A DNA stretch of 64,000 nt from Eurosta solidaginis (taxonomy: Eukaryota; Arthropoda; Insecta; Diptera; Tephritidae), in NCBI RefSeq assembly GCF_040869045.1, contig NC_090322.1, positions 270,718,662-270,782,661 of the forward strand, in the 5' to 3' direction. Numbering within the stretch: position 1 is the first letter of the stretch; every line of letters begins with the position of its first letter. The notes beneath the pieces are model-generated. The model saw only the letters and a program-made list of their open reading frames with translations. It did no database searches and was not told where the DNA came from. The position numbers and the translations under genes are program-made. Positions 45,843 to 57,070 of this stretch are shown here, in pieces.

Positions 45843-47150
45843 TTAGTTTAACGATTGATTGGCCTTGGAGATCTGCTCACCTCCTTCAGCTCTGCGTTTA
45901 CGACCACCCAGATTGCTGGAACTGTTAAGGTTGGTGTTGCAATAACGCACAATATGCCCTGGCTTTCCACACTTAAAGCATTTGACTGCATCATTATTCT
46001 TCTGCTGCGTACCCTTCAATGCTTCCAAAATTGTGTCTATCCAGTCTGGGCTTTCCACTTCCACGCGATGAGCTCTTTATGCGGGCTTACTCAAAAGCGA
46101 CGCTGTTTCTTGAGTCAGTGCATGGGATACCGTTTCTGCGAATGTGGGTTTTGGGTTTGCATATGTCGGTCGCTTCGTTTCTACGTCCCGTATGCCATTT
46201 ATAAAACTCTGGATTTTTACCCTCTCGGTGTACTCCACGGGTGCGTCCACATTTGCCAAAAGAGCCAATCTTTCAATATCTGAAGCAAACTCCTGCAATG
46301 CCTCATTTGCGTTTTGGTAGCGGTTTTGTAACTCAATTTGGAATATCTGTTTTCTATGCTCGCTTGCATAACGTCGTTCTACAGCAGCCATCAATGATTC
46401 ACAGTAGTTCCGCTCCCATTCGGGAACCGTCTGTAGTATTTCGGTTGCTGGCTTAAAGACCTGGAAAGGAACAGAACCGTCAAAGGATGGTGTTTTTACC
46501 TTTGGATTGCTTGCTGAGACAGCTGAGCGATTTAGTTGCAGCTCCTGTATACGACCTCTCAATGTTTCAATCTCAGCATCGATTTTATCCTCGATTTGTA
46601 CAACTTTTGTATCTTGTGCCTCCAGCTTCGATTGTACCCTTATCTCCTGCGCCTCCAGCTGCGAAGATATGCGAGCCTCTTGTGCTTTCAACTGTTCAGC
46701 CAACTGAGGTGTCATACATGTCTTCTCTTCTTCTTGAGATTACATTTGCGACGACATTTCTGAAATGCGTGTTTCTTGTGCTTCAATCTTCGATGTTATG
46801 CGTGTCTCCTCCGATTCCAGTTGAGATTCAATACTTGTCTTCTGTTCATCCAGTTGAGTTGACATGTTGGTGGATATTTGTGATGACATTTCGGACATTT
46901 GTGCCGATATTGCAGCCAATATCATATTCAGGTCTGTGCTCGCCATTGTCTGCGGTTTTTCTTCCATTTTTGTTGTTTCCTCGCCATCAAGATGAAAATC
47001 ATACTCTTCCACGTCAATTCCTTCTAATTCCATTGCCTGTCGTAGTCGTTCCTGAAGTTCTAGTTTAATGCCGGTTGTATTCAATCTACGGCTCTCCAAC
47101 TCCTTCTTCAGTTGCTGGATCTTCAATTCAATTAAATTTGGCATGTCCAA
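45843..47150 (-). pseudogene. gag: E2 Gag: SAP-like domain, coiled coil, zinc knuckle
   Basis: Pieces 47150-46740, 46715-46077 and 46064-45843 are separated by stops. The N-terminal SAP-like motif is IQQLKKELESRRLNTTGIKL (residues about 11-30). Next comes a long coiled coil with ~11-residue repeats (SQLESEETRIT, SKIEAQETRIS, SQLEAQEIRVQ, SKLEAQDTKVV). The capsid-like region has NRYQNANEALQEFASDIE. The knuckle CFKCGKPGHIVRYC is complete (CX2CX4HX4C). Compared with E3, about 25-30 residues are missing after VPFQVF. Gag assembles the particle and binds the RNA (family knowledge). A SAP domain usually binds AT-rich DNA; its role in Gag is unknown to me. Confidence 0.88.
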
Positions 47151-47189
47151 GTTGTATTCTAAGTCTACGGAATTTATTCAACAATTCCT

Positions 47190-47201
47190 CTTCTGACACC
47201 A
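47190..47201 (-). other. E2 primer binding site
   Basis: The minus strand reads TGGTGTCAGAAG two bases after the 5' LTR end. It begins TGG as expected for pairing with a tRNA CCA end. The sequence resembles the tRNA-Leu-type sites I recall in some gypsy elements (assignment from memory). E3 has TTGTGTCAGAAG and E4 TGCTGCCAGAAG at the same place, so theirs are mutated. Confidence 0.7.
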
Positions 47202-47203
47202 AT

Positions 47204-47808
47204 TGTAACGAATTTACTGCAAATCCTCTTATTTGCAACCCTCTGCTAAGTTCGAATCACTAAACTGTTGAATAAATAACTCCAATATTGAATAACGAAA
47301 AAATGACCTTTATTAAAGTACTTCACAATAACACTTATACTTTGCAACTAGCTTGCTTAACAACCAAACTGACTGATAGCTTAAATGAAACTCTAGTATT
47401 GCCCGACAGATTGCGTGCTTAATCAAAAACTGATTATAGCGCCTCTACCGCTGGTGCTTTTATACTCTGTGATTTCCTCGTGCCATCTTCTAGGCGCTTC
47501 CAGAATTTACTTAGTTGCAGCCATATCATTATAACTACAGATGCACGTATATAGCTTCTCATATGCGTGTATTTGTGAGCGACACTTCAACAATTACAAT
47601 TGCATACTTTTGGGAGCATCCAGATAAGATATCTGCATGTGGTTGTGCATCTCTTCTCTGCTGCGTATACGTACATATTTGTAGACATAATGTTTTATTC
47701 GTTTATGTAGATACAAGTGACTGTCTGCTTTATTGTTGTTGTGACTTCATTTACTTAGCATCAGACTAGGGATGTGAGTACCACTTAGTGTCACTCATAT
47801 TCGTCACA
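47204..47808 (-). repeat. 5' LTR of E2
   Basis: 605 bp, TGTAACGAATTTACTG to ATATTCGTCACA on the plus strand. In element orientation it drives transcription leftward. A TATA-like TATAAAAGC (minus strand, near 47460) lies in the middle, and R/U5 holds the conserved TTATTTATTCAA and GGTTGCAAATAAG words. Confidence 0.92.
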
Positions 47809-48837
47809 GTATGTATTAAGAAAAGAACAAAACGACAAAGGAAAATGAATAAAACTAAAGATCAAACAGAAAGGGTGATCGAAAATGAACAGTATAACAA
47901 CACTGTCGATAATAAAGTGGATAATAATAGTAATGCAAGGCAAAGGAAGAAAAGTATTGGAGAGAAAAGAAGAAAAAGATAGGACAGGATATAAGAGATG
48001 AGAAGTCAAAATCGAAGCCGGATCCGAAACCGGGCCGTGTGCTATCAGCTTCTTATTGATGAGTTATCGTTTTATTATAGGTGTATTGCCGATTTGCTAA
48101 CAAAGTGCTATACATTTGTTATGTATGAAAAAAGCTATCAATAAGTTACTAATTTTTGATTTTTATAGGTTATTCTCGAGAACTTACGGATTGGTTATAG
48201 ATAAGTTATCAAAAGTTATACATCTTTTATGAGAATGTTACCAGTTTTTTATAGGCGTGTTATCGAAACCATATCTATTTTTTATCAAAAATATATAGAT
48301 CTTTAATCGGAGTGCTATCAATTAGTTAGATATGTTATCGACGACTCATAGGTTTGCTATTCACAGATATCGATAAAATTTCTCTATCTGTAACCCGGCT
48401 AAAACAAGTCGTTAAGAAACCAATATAAAGCCGATGACTCGGCGATACAATCCGATAACAAACAAATAACTCCATGATAATAGTTCGGTGTCGATATTTA
48501 GCCTATAATTAAAAAATTTGTCGATACCAGTTGTTACAGATAAGAAGCCGACGACGATTTTGTTAAAAACGTGTAATTGTTTGTTTCTGTTAATTCTGCC
48601 TATTTTGTGATCTAACTTCAACTCCCTTGCGAACTCTAGTAAAAAGCACATTAGTGTCTTAGACGTTCACTTCTTTGCTCGAGCTTCACGAGTACTTGAT
48701 ACTTACCTCTTTTTTTTACTCTTTGCCGACGAATGGTCTGTTTTTGGATTGAACTTAATTTTCCGTTTTAGTTTAATTATATCAACAGGTGAATGCCTAA
48801 GCTAAAGCCACTGTTTTATCTTAACTAAAGATAGTCC
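47809..48837. other. No gene; degenerate TTATCGAT-rich repeat at 48.05-48.4 kb
   Basis: 48050-48420 is full of loosely repeated words such as TTATAGGT, GTTATCGA and ATAAGTTA without a fixed period. It may be part of an unrecognised element. The rest is spacer. Confidence 0.4.
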
Positions 48838-48840
48838 AGC

Positions 48841-49207
48841 TGGCGCCTGCCGTGGTGTGATGGTAGCGTGCTTCGCCTACCACACCGAAAATCCTGGGTT
48901 CACGCCCCACGCAAAGCAACATAAAAATTTTAGGAACAGATTTTTTTTTTCAATTCGATCAACATTTTTCTAAACAAGGTCGCCCCTCCAAAGTGTTTGG
49001 CAATCACCCCGAGTGTATTTGTGCCATGTAAAGCTTCCAGTGAAAACTCATCTGCCTTGCAGATGCTGGTCGGGGTCGGCATAAAGCAAGTAGGTCCCGT
49101 CCCGCCAATTTTTGGGAAATATTAAAAGGAGCACGACGCAAATTGAAAAAGAATCTCAGCCTAAAATCTCTTCGGAGGTTATAGCGCCATCGACTTATTT
49201 TTTTAAA
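48841..49207 (+). mobile_element. tRNA-derived SINE, copy S4 (most complete)
   Basis: Head TGGCGCCTGCCGTGGTGTGA followed by TGGTAGCGTGC (A-box-like), then CCTGGGTTCACGCCCC (B-box-like, near 48894-48909). Core hairpin ATCTGCCTTGCAGATGC at 49050-49066. Distal block TAGGTCCCGTCC, GGAGCACGACGCAAATTG and CTCTTCGGAGGTTATAGCGCC, then a T-rich end. It has all parts of the family and serves as the reference copy here. Confidence 0.85.
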
Positions 49208-50904
49208 AGTAATCCAATATATGTATGTATATGAAATAATATAAAATGTATGTGTAAATCTGCTTGCTCGAAGAAGTATGCATTCATTTAAATTGTTACG
49301 AGAAGGAGCCAGTGGGAATATTTTTTTTAGTATTTTAACCATTTGGACAAAAAAAAAAAGCATTTACAAAGATATTTCGAACTTTTATTCCATGTTGTGC
49401 AAATATTCTTTTCTTGTTATGCGCATTTGAATAAAAGTGGCATGTATGTACGTACAAAAGAATTCTTCTGTAGAATATTTTTTAGTAATTCGGGTGCATA
49501 AATATTTTGTATATTATGATTATTTTTTAAAAAGGACATGCTAAATTCTGTACCTTAGCAAAGTAAAATGATGTATTTTTGGTGTGTTTGGAATACAAAT
49601 TTATGCAAACTATTTGAGAAACAAAGAAATGCGATATTTCTGTTTTGTAGTTTTTCTAAGTAGTCCAGAATACTAATAATAGATAAGACTACCAAAACCA
49701 ATAATTTTAGCTCAATTTTTGTAATGTGCCATAATGTCAATTTTATTAACGTCAACTGAAATTATTTCTCTTTTAAAATCTTATCCAAGTCAGTGGCACG
49801 AATTCTCAACTCGAATAGGAACTTAGGCCAATTTACGCTTGGGAGTATTTGCCGCCGTCCAAGTAAAATGTACTCAGGGTAGCGACTGTAAATAAAGATA
49901 CAATTGTTAACCGCCTAATCGATTGTGGCCGTTTTGTAAGAAATCACGTCAGTTTTCATTGTTTCGCCGTAACTGACGGTGATAGGGAGCACTATAGAAG
50001 GTCACGTTTTCCTCAACGTGCTACTCACAATCCTGCGGATGTTTCTCCCTTCCACTGCTTTCAAACTTCTGTGCCAAGTGAAATATTTTCTTGGCCGGAG
50101 CTTCCTCAGGCACCTGTTGGAAAGAATTATCGTCCCTTTGATTTCTAAGCTCGGGATGTACACATCTTGGAGAAACTTTCGGTTTCAGTATATCCAAGCC
50201 ACCAATTTGGCAACATGGTCTACGAAGCATCAACACTTGCGCAAGTAACATACAAGTATAACATATAACTGGAATTACTTTTGCAAAAACGACACTCTAT
50301 TTCTAATTTTTCTGAATTTGAGTTGTAATTTTCTGAACTTGAAATACAATTTTCTGAATTTTAATTGGAATTTCGAAACTTGAATTGAAGTGCCATACTA
50401 AGGCTTTACTTACTTTTAGTACAAAATATGCTCTAGCTGAATAATGTGGACCAAATTTATATCCACAACTACCCAGCACCTAAGAACCAAAGAGTTTTCG
50501 TTTATACGCATACATAAGTATTTCTTCGAAAATCCACCATATCCACGGAGAAACATTAAGGCCGACTACGAAGTGTGTACAAACTTTTTTTTTGTATTGA
50601 GACTTTGCTGTAAAAACGTTAACATCGAAATTATTTCTGCATTCTTGTGTTTGCATTTCCTGTGAAAAATAAATATATTTTTCTACTCAATACGAGAGGG
50701 ATGGCTGATGAAGTTTGCGGTCTTACTTTACAGTAAATTTTACCTATTGTATGTTTAAAAAAAATGTATTTGCATTTACCAATCAATAAATCAAATGTTT
50801 TGATGATTTTGGAAATGAAAACATGTACGAAGTCTTCATTCTAAAGGAATATTTGAGAATTAAATAAGTAAATAAAATGCGAACAAATTTCCAACTAAAA
50901 GTAT
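49208..50904. other. No supported gene
   Basis: A frame near 49979-50248, and an adjacent frame with a THNPADV phrase, hint at a decayed BEL/Pao pol fragment, but not enough to call. Otherwise AT-rich. Confidence 0.35.
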
Positions 50905-51411
50905 TGTGACGAATATTAGCAACACTAAAGGATGCTATCATCTCTAAGCCGATACTAAGCAGTGACTCCACATCAACAAATCTATCATTATGTCTACACA
51001 TATGTACGTACACGCAGCGGAGAGAAATGCAAAAATACATGAATATATTTTATCTGAGATGCTCACAAAAGTAGGCAATCATTTGTGCAAGTATCACTCA
51101 CATATACACGCGCATATGAGAAGCTATAACATGCATCTGTAGATATAGCTGGTAACTAAGTTAAATTCTAGAAACGCCTAGAAGTATGCGAATGAGGAAA
51201 TCGAAGAGTATAAAAGAGCGCAAGCTGAGCAATCATGACATCAGTTTAATTTAAGCACGCTATCAGTTGAGAAGTAGAAGTATTATTTTGAAAGTAGTCT
51301 AGTAAAGACTATTTTGCATTTTCGAATATTGGAGTTATTTATTCAACAGGTTAGTGATTCGAACGTTAGCATAAGGTTGCAAATAAGCGGAATATCCCAA
51401 AATTCGTTACA
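50905..51411 (+). repeat. 5' LTR of E3
   Basis: 507 bp, TGTGACGAATATTAGC to AAATTCGTTACA. It lacks a ~20-bp duplication present in the 3' LTR (an extra AGCTGGTA segment near 56800) and has scattered substitutions. A TATAAAAGAGCGC box is at about 51210. The conserved GTTATTTATTCAAC and GGTTGCAAATAAGC blocks follow. Confidence 0.9.
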
Positions 51412-51462
51412 ATTTGTGTCAGAAGAGGAATTGTTGAATAAATTACAGAGGACAACAAGGAT

Positions 51463-53087
51463 ATGGCAAAGTTAAGTGAAATAAGGATCCAGCAACTGAA
51501 AAAGGAGATGGAGAACCATGGATTGAATACAACCGGCAATAAGATCGAACTTCAAGCACGGCTACGAGACGCTATGGAGTCGGAAGGAATTAATATGGAC
51601 GATGATGTCTTTCATCCGGACGAGACAACAACAAAAATTGAAGAGAAGAACGGAAGTCCGAGTCCAGTCGCCAGCGCCGAGACTAATGCGATATTGGCTT
51701 TGCTATCACAGATATCGACAAAAATGGAAACCCAGGAAACACGCATAACAGAAATGTCATCACAAATATCCAAAAATATACCAGCACAGCTCGAAGTACA
51801 AAAGACCGATATAACATCAGAAATGGCTTCCCAACTGGAAGAACAGGAGACATATATGACTTCTCAGTTGGCTGAGCAGTTGAAAGCACAGGAGGCCCGC
51901 ATATCCTCGCAACTGGAGGCACAGGGGATAAGGGTGTCATCGAAGCTGGAGGCCCAGGATACAAAAATTTTACAGTTTGAGGAAAAAATTGAGGCCGAGG
52001 TGGATGTTTTGAGAATACGTATCGAGCAGTTACGCCTAAATCGCCCAGCAGTTTCAGCAAGCAATCTAAAGGCAAAAACATCATCCTTTGACGGTTATGT
52101 TCCTTTCCACGTCTTTAAGCTACAGTTTGAGAAGATCGCAGCAGTGAACAACTGGAATGCTGAAGATAAAGTTGCAGCTCTACTCGTAGAACTGAAGGGG
52201 CCAGCAGCCGAAATCCTACAGACGATTCCCGAAGGAGAGCGGAAAAACTATGAAGCATTGGTGGCCGATGTCGAGAGACTTTATAGAAGCGAGCATTGAA
52301 AACAGATATACCAAATTGAGGTGCAAAACCGTTACCAAAACGCGAATGAGACTTTGCAGGAGTTTGCGTCGGATGTTGAAAGATTGGCTCATCTCGCAAA
52401 TGCAGATGCACCCGTGGAATACACCGAGAGGGTTAAAATTCAGAGCTTTATAAATAGTATACGGGATGCCGAAACGAAACGAGCTACACTTGCCAACCCA
52501 AAACTGTAGGCATACGTGCCTAAGATAAGCGACCTTAGTACTTAAGTCACTTAAGCCACATTAGTCTTAAGTGTGTCTCGGCCTTAAGCCTTTCAATTAG
52601 TACAAGTATGACAACATTGTAACTCGCTAAGATATGTTATAAGGATAACAACTCTGTGTACACCATTTTGTAATATACAACAAAGAAAATAAAGGCATTC
52701 GTTCGATATTGTATAAAGTGAAAAAACGTGTTATTTTGCACTCCTGGTAAAAGGCCATTCCTTGCAAAGCCAACATTTACTGAAACGGTATCCCACGCAC
52801 TGACTCAGGAAACTGCCTCACTTTTGAGTAAGCCAGCGTACAAAGCCCATCGTATGGAAGTATAAAGGCCAGATTGGGTGGACACAATTTTGGAAGCACT
52901 GAAGGGATCACAACAGAAAAACTCTCGAGTTATGAAATGTTTCAAGTGCGGCAGCCCAGGCCACATTGCACGTCATTGCAGCACCGGTCCTAATAGTTCC
53001 AACAATGTGGGTGGACGAAAATGCAGAGCTGAAGGAGATGAGTAAATCTCCAAGTCCACTCAATCGTTAAACTAAAGCGAGTCAGCC
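51463..53087 (+). pseudogene. gag: E3 gag, interrupted by a solo LTR
   Basis: 279 codons (stop included) run from an ATG in GGATATGGCAAAG context (51463). SAP-like segment RIQQLKKEMENHGLNTTGNK, then coiled coil with hendecad repeats (SQLEAQGIRVS, SKLEAQDTKIL), then the capsid-like AVNNWNAEDKVAALLVELKG block that E2 lacks. TGA 52297-52299 ends the frame, but the same frame continues with RYQNANETLQEFASDVE to 52504, where the solo LTR is inserted. Coding resumes at 52767 (FTETVSHALTQETASLLSK), meets a TAA near 52864 and ends with the complete zinc knuckle CFKCGSPGHIARHC (about 52938-52979). Confidence 0.88.
52505..52766 (+). mobile_element. Solo LTR of another retrotransposon inside E3 gag
   Basis: 262 bp starting TGTAGGCATACGTG and ending CCATTCCTTGCA. 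The flanks are AAAC and AAGC (or AAAAC/AAAGC if one base shorter). It carries an AATAAAG signal near 52690 and repeated CTTAAG words. E2 has the uninterrupted gag at this point, which fixes both ends. TG...CA ends, size and a 4-5-bp flank suggest a copia-type LTR, but family is not proven. Confidence 0.65.
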
Positions 53088-56000
53088 GCAAGGGGCGACA
53101 GCTGGCTCCCTCAATTGAATGCCCCATAATCTCTATTTCGCAAATTGGAAGATCTCTGACTGTAGATACGGGTGCACCTCATTCCATCAATCGAGGGGAT
53201 TTAGTCAACAAAAAGATAAGACCCCTGTATGGAACAAGATTGCGTACAGCCACTGGATAAGACCCAGCGGTTCTAGCAGAAGTATCATGTGAAGCCACAA
53301 TTGGGAACATCACGGTAGTACACAATTTTATAGTGGCAGAGATTGCTGATGAAATCGTAATTGGATCGACATGCAAAGCAAGACGATGCGATATAAGAAC
53401 ATGGATGTGCCACTTAATTTCGACTACGAGAGAAACTACAGCACTAAACGAGTGCTGGTGAAAGAGTGTGAGCAAATACCACCAAAATCAGAAGCAGTCT
53501 TCTGGTCAGAGGTTGATCGAGATTGTGTGAAAAACAAATTGTGGGTTGTCGAAACAGAAAAGAAATCAGCATCGAACGTACTTGTAGGAAAAACCCTGGC
53601 TATGACAAAACAAGATTGACGTATTCCGGTAAGAGTATTCAATGTGTTCAAGTCACCACTCAAACTGACCAAAGGAGCTATTTTGGGAAGATGCCAAGAG
53701 GCTGAAGTAGTTATTAACTGTGAACAGCTACAAGAACACTTTCAACTAGTAAAACTGGCCTTTCAAATGACATCACCGCATGGACGGAGGGGCTAGAGGA
53801 AGACTATTAGAGTAAGGCAAACACCTAATCCTAAAATACGCGAACATATTTCACCAAGATGGCTCCAAACCAAGCCGCACCAAAGTTGTGAAACACCAAA
53901 TTGACACTGAAGATGCGAGGCCGATCCGTCAAGCTCCACGTAGTGTTCCACTGGCGAAGCGGGAAGGTGTGAGTCAAATCATACGAGAAATGACCGACAG
54001 CGGCGTCATGGAGCCATCAGCTAGTCCATGGAGCTCACCGGTAGTACTTGTAAAGAAGAAGGATGGAAAAATGAGGTTTTGCGTGGACTACCGGAAGTTG
54101 GATGACGTTACGCCAAATGATAGCTACCCGTTGCCAAGAATTGACGACACTCTGGACTCGCTATCTGGTATGAAATGATTTTCCACACTGGGCTTGAAAA
54201 GAGGCTACTGGCAAATGGAAATGAAGGAGGAAGAGAAAGAGAAAACAGCCTTCAGTGTCAGTGATGGTCTTTGGAAATTTACAGTGATGCCTTTTGGACT
54301 ATGTAATGCACAAGCTACTTTTGAAAGACTCATGGAACAGGTACTGAAAAGACTACATTGGAAAACTTGGGAAAGAACTTCGAAGAACATCTGAAGAACT
54401 TGGAGGAGGTTTTCCAAAGAATAGCTCGTGTTAGTCTGAAACTTAGACCCAAAAAGTGTTCTCTGTTGAAGAAGCAAGTTAGTTACTTGGGCCATAAAGT
54501 AACGAAGGAGGGCATCTGCACCGCAAATGAAAAGATGGAAGTAGTGAAGTATTGGCCAAGACAACAGAATCTGCATGAATTGAGAAGTTTCCTTGGGCTG
54601 TGCACATATTACCGGCGATTTGTACCAATTTTTGCCAGCGAAGCCAATAGCCTCCACGAGCTAACAAGAAAAAATAAAGCTTTTGAATGGAAGAAGGAGC
54701 AAGAAGTAGTTTTCCGAACATTGAAAAAGCGTTTGTGCACTGCCCTAATGTTGGCATATCCTATTCCAGGAGCAACGTGTATTCTAGACACAGATGCAAG
54801 CGGATATGCTATAGGAGGCGTTTTCTCACAACTGGCCGATGTACAGGAGACGGTAGATGCATATTACAGCCGATCAATTCGAAAACCAGAGAGGAACTAT
54901 TGCGTTACACGGAGAGAGCTGTTGGTATTGGTAGAGTGCGTTAAACATTTTCAGAAGTACCTCTATGGGCAGCTATTCCCCGTCAGGACAGATCACGCAG
55001 CGTTGAAAAGGCTCTTGCAGTTCCGCAATCCAGAAGGACAATTGGCCAATTGGCATGGTGGACCGAGCGACTAAAAAGCTATGACTTTTCCATTGAGCAT
55101 CGAAAAGGCAGTACCCATGGAAATGCCGATGCAATGTCACGAAAACCATGTAGTTTGGAATGCAAGCACTGTTCAAAGGCCGAGGCTAAAGAATACATTA
55201 TGGATGTCCGGCTAATTACTATAACATGTACGGATGAATGGGACAAGGAACAACTAAGGAAGTGTCAGCTAGAAGATACTGATCTGTCACATGTTATGCA
55301 AGGGCTCGAACGAAACGAAAGACCAAATAGAGAGGGATGTCAGCAGAGAGTCCCATTGCGAAGTCATACTGGGTACAGTGGAACAGTTTAGAATTGATAT
55401 CCGGTTGCTTGCATCGAGTATGGGAGAGTGAGGATGGTCATTGCAAGAAAAAACTGATAGTTGTTCCCAGAAAGAGGATTCCTGGCGTGCTCAGCGAGCT
55501 GCATAATGGTCCAAGTGGAGGTCATCTGGAATCACGAAGACGCTCGAGAAGATTAAACAGAGATTCTATTGGGTTAGTTGCCGTCAGTCGGTCACTGAGT
55601 GGATTGCGAACTGCGAGGTTTGCAGCAGAGTGAAAGGGCCCAAAACCCGAAGTCATGACCAGATGAAGCAATATAACTCAGGTGCGCCATTTGAAAGGAT
55701 CGCTATAGATGTCGCAGGTCCATTTCCTACTAACAACTGAAGAAACAAATACGTACTGGTGGTTAGGGATTATTTCAGCAAATGGCCAGAGGTATACCCA
55801 ATTTCAAATCAAGAAGCGGGAACAGAAGCAGGAGTCTTTATAAACAATTGGGTTGCAAGGTATGGTGTACCAATGGAGTTACATTCTGACCAAGACAGGG
55901 ATTTCGAATTAGTTGTGTTCCAGGAAATGTGTAAATCATAGGGCATTCGAAAAACACGTACATCTGCATTGCATCCTCAGCCCGATGGTATGGTGGATGG

Positions 56001-56450
56001 ATTCAATAGAACATTGGAGGAGCATTTAGGGAAAGTAATGGACAAGTTCCATAAAGAGTGGGATACCCGCATACCATTATTATTGATGGCTCACCGATCT
56101 GCAGTGCATGAGACAATGGGCCATACCCCTACCAAAAGTACTTTTTGGCAATGACCTTCGACTGCCAGCTGATTTGAAGTTTGGAATAGATGCCGATGCG
56201 TAGAGAAATGCCAAGAAATCCACTGGTGTTTTGGAAGATGAGCTGAGAGAAATACACGATCTGATAAGGCAACGAACAAAGATTACGAGTGACAAGATGA
56301 AAGCCAGATTCGATAACGCACTGTTACACAACCCACAACGGAAAAAAGATTTGTCCCCGAAATTGCAGTGTAACTGGGAAGACCCATACAAAGTTGTAAA
56401 ACGGATCAACGATGTAGTTTACCGCAGACAAACCATCGGTAAACCATGAA
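53088..56450 (+). pseudogene. pol: E3 pol: PR, RT, RNase H, IN, multiply broken
   Basis: Protease VDTGAPHS at about 53163, with an internal TGA-type stop and a deletion of the GVDFLIDHG region seen in E2. RT begins near 53888 with [20 protein letters not shown] and [12 protein letters not shown] at 54176-54178 follows. [18 protein letters not shown] is present, but the catalytic YLDD segment is deleted near 54365. RNase H (54480-55074) keeps ILDTDASGYAIGG and VRTDHAA. Integrase pieces (55050-56450) hold HNGPSGGHL, the CEVC/CSR-type Cys pair in a shifted frame, an Asp in IAIDVAGPFP, HSDQDRDFE and, near 55987, MVDGFNRT where E2 has the catalytic Glu; here it is Asp. At least six frameshifts or stops are visible. 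Confidence 0.85.
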
Positions 56451-56541
56451 CCAATATAAAAGTGGTTCATCTGGAAAGGCTGGCGGCGTTTAGATCAGGA
56501 AATTTGTCTGATCGGGACGATCAGACTTAGATGGAGGGTAT

Positions 56542-57070
56542 TGTGACGAATATTAGCAACACTAAAGGGGTACTCTCATCTCTAAGCCGATAGTAAGCAG
56601 TTACTTTTATCTACATTAACGAATCAATCATTATGTCTAAACATATGTACGTACACGCAGCGGAGAGAAATGCACAAACACATGCATATATCTTATCTGA
56701 GATGCTCACGAAAGTAGGCAATCATTTGTGCAAGTATCACTCACATATACACGCGCATATGAGAAGCTATAACGTGCATCTGTAGTTATAGCTGGTAACT
56801 TTATAGCTGGTAGTTTAAGTTAAATTCTAGAAATGCCTAGAAGTCTGCGAACGAGAATATCGAAGAGTATAAAAGAGCGCAAGATGAGCAATCATGAAAT
56901 CAATTTGATTTAAGCACGCTATCAGTCGAGAAGTAGAAGGTTTATTTTGAAAGTAGTCTAATAAAGACCATTTTGCATTATCGAATATTGGAGTTATTTA
57001 TTCAACACTTTAGTGATTCGAACGTTAGCAGAATGTTGCAAATAAGCGGAGTTTCCCAAAATTCGTTACA
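56542..57070 (+). repeat. 3' LTR of E3
   Basis: 529 bp, same ends as the 5' LTR. It contains the extra ~20-bp AGCTGGTA duplication near 56790-56815. Divergence from the 5' LTR is visibly greater than between the two E2 LTRs, so E3 is the older insertion. Confidence 0.9.

Larger units (their letters stand above)
41689..47808 (-). mobile_element. Ty3/gypsy LTR retrotransposon E2, full length (reverse strand)
   Basis: 6.1 kb with 606/605-bp LTRs (41689-42294 and 47204-47808), a primer binding site, gag, protease, RT, RNase H, integrase and a polypurine tract, all on the minus strand. There is no env. Four-base flanks are GTGT (left) and GTAT (right), a one-mismatch candidate duplication. The coding region has at least four nonsense codons and one RT frameshift, but all catalytic motifs are still present. 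It is the best-preserved representative of the lineage. Confidence 0.93.
50905..57070 (+). mobile_element. Ty3/gypsy LTR retrotransposon E3, full length but heavily damaged
   Basis: LTRs at 50905-51411 and 56542-57070 flank gag and pol in the same order as E2, forward strand. Flanks are GTAT (50901-50904) and GTAC (57071-57074), a one-mismatch candidate 4-bp duplication. Gag is interrupted by a 262-bp solo LTR of another family. Pol carries several deletions, stops and frameshifts, including loss of the RT active site. A polypurine tract (AGATGGAGGG, 56529-56538) precedes the 3' LTR. Confidence 0.92.

Noticed and set aside
49900..50250. BEL/Pao pol remnant (THNPADV phrase)
   Set aside because: One short phrase only; neighbouring residues did not follow the family pattern well enough, and no LTR or RT motif is nearby.
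41689..57070. env gene making E2 or E3 an errantivirus-like element
   Set aside because: Integrase runs almost directly into the polypurine tract and LTR in E2 and E3; there is no room for a third gene.
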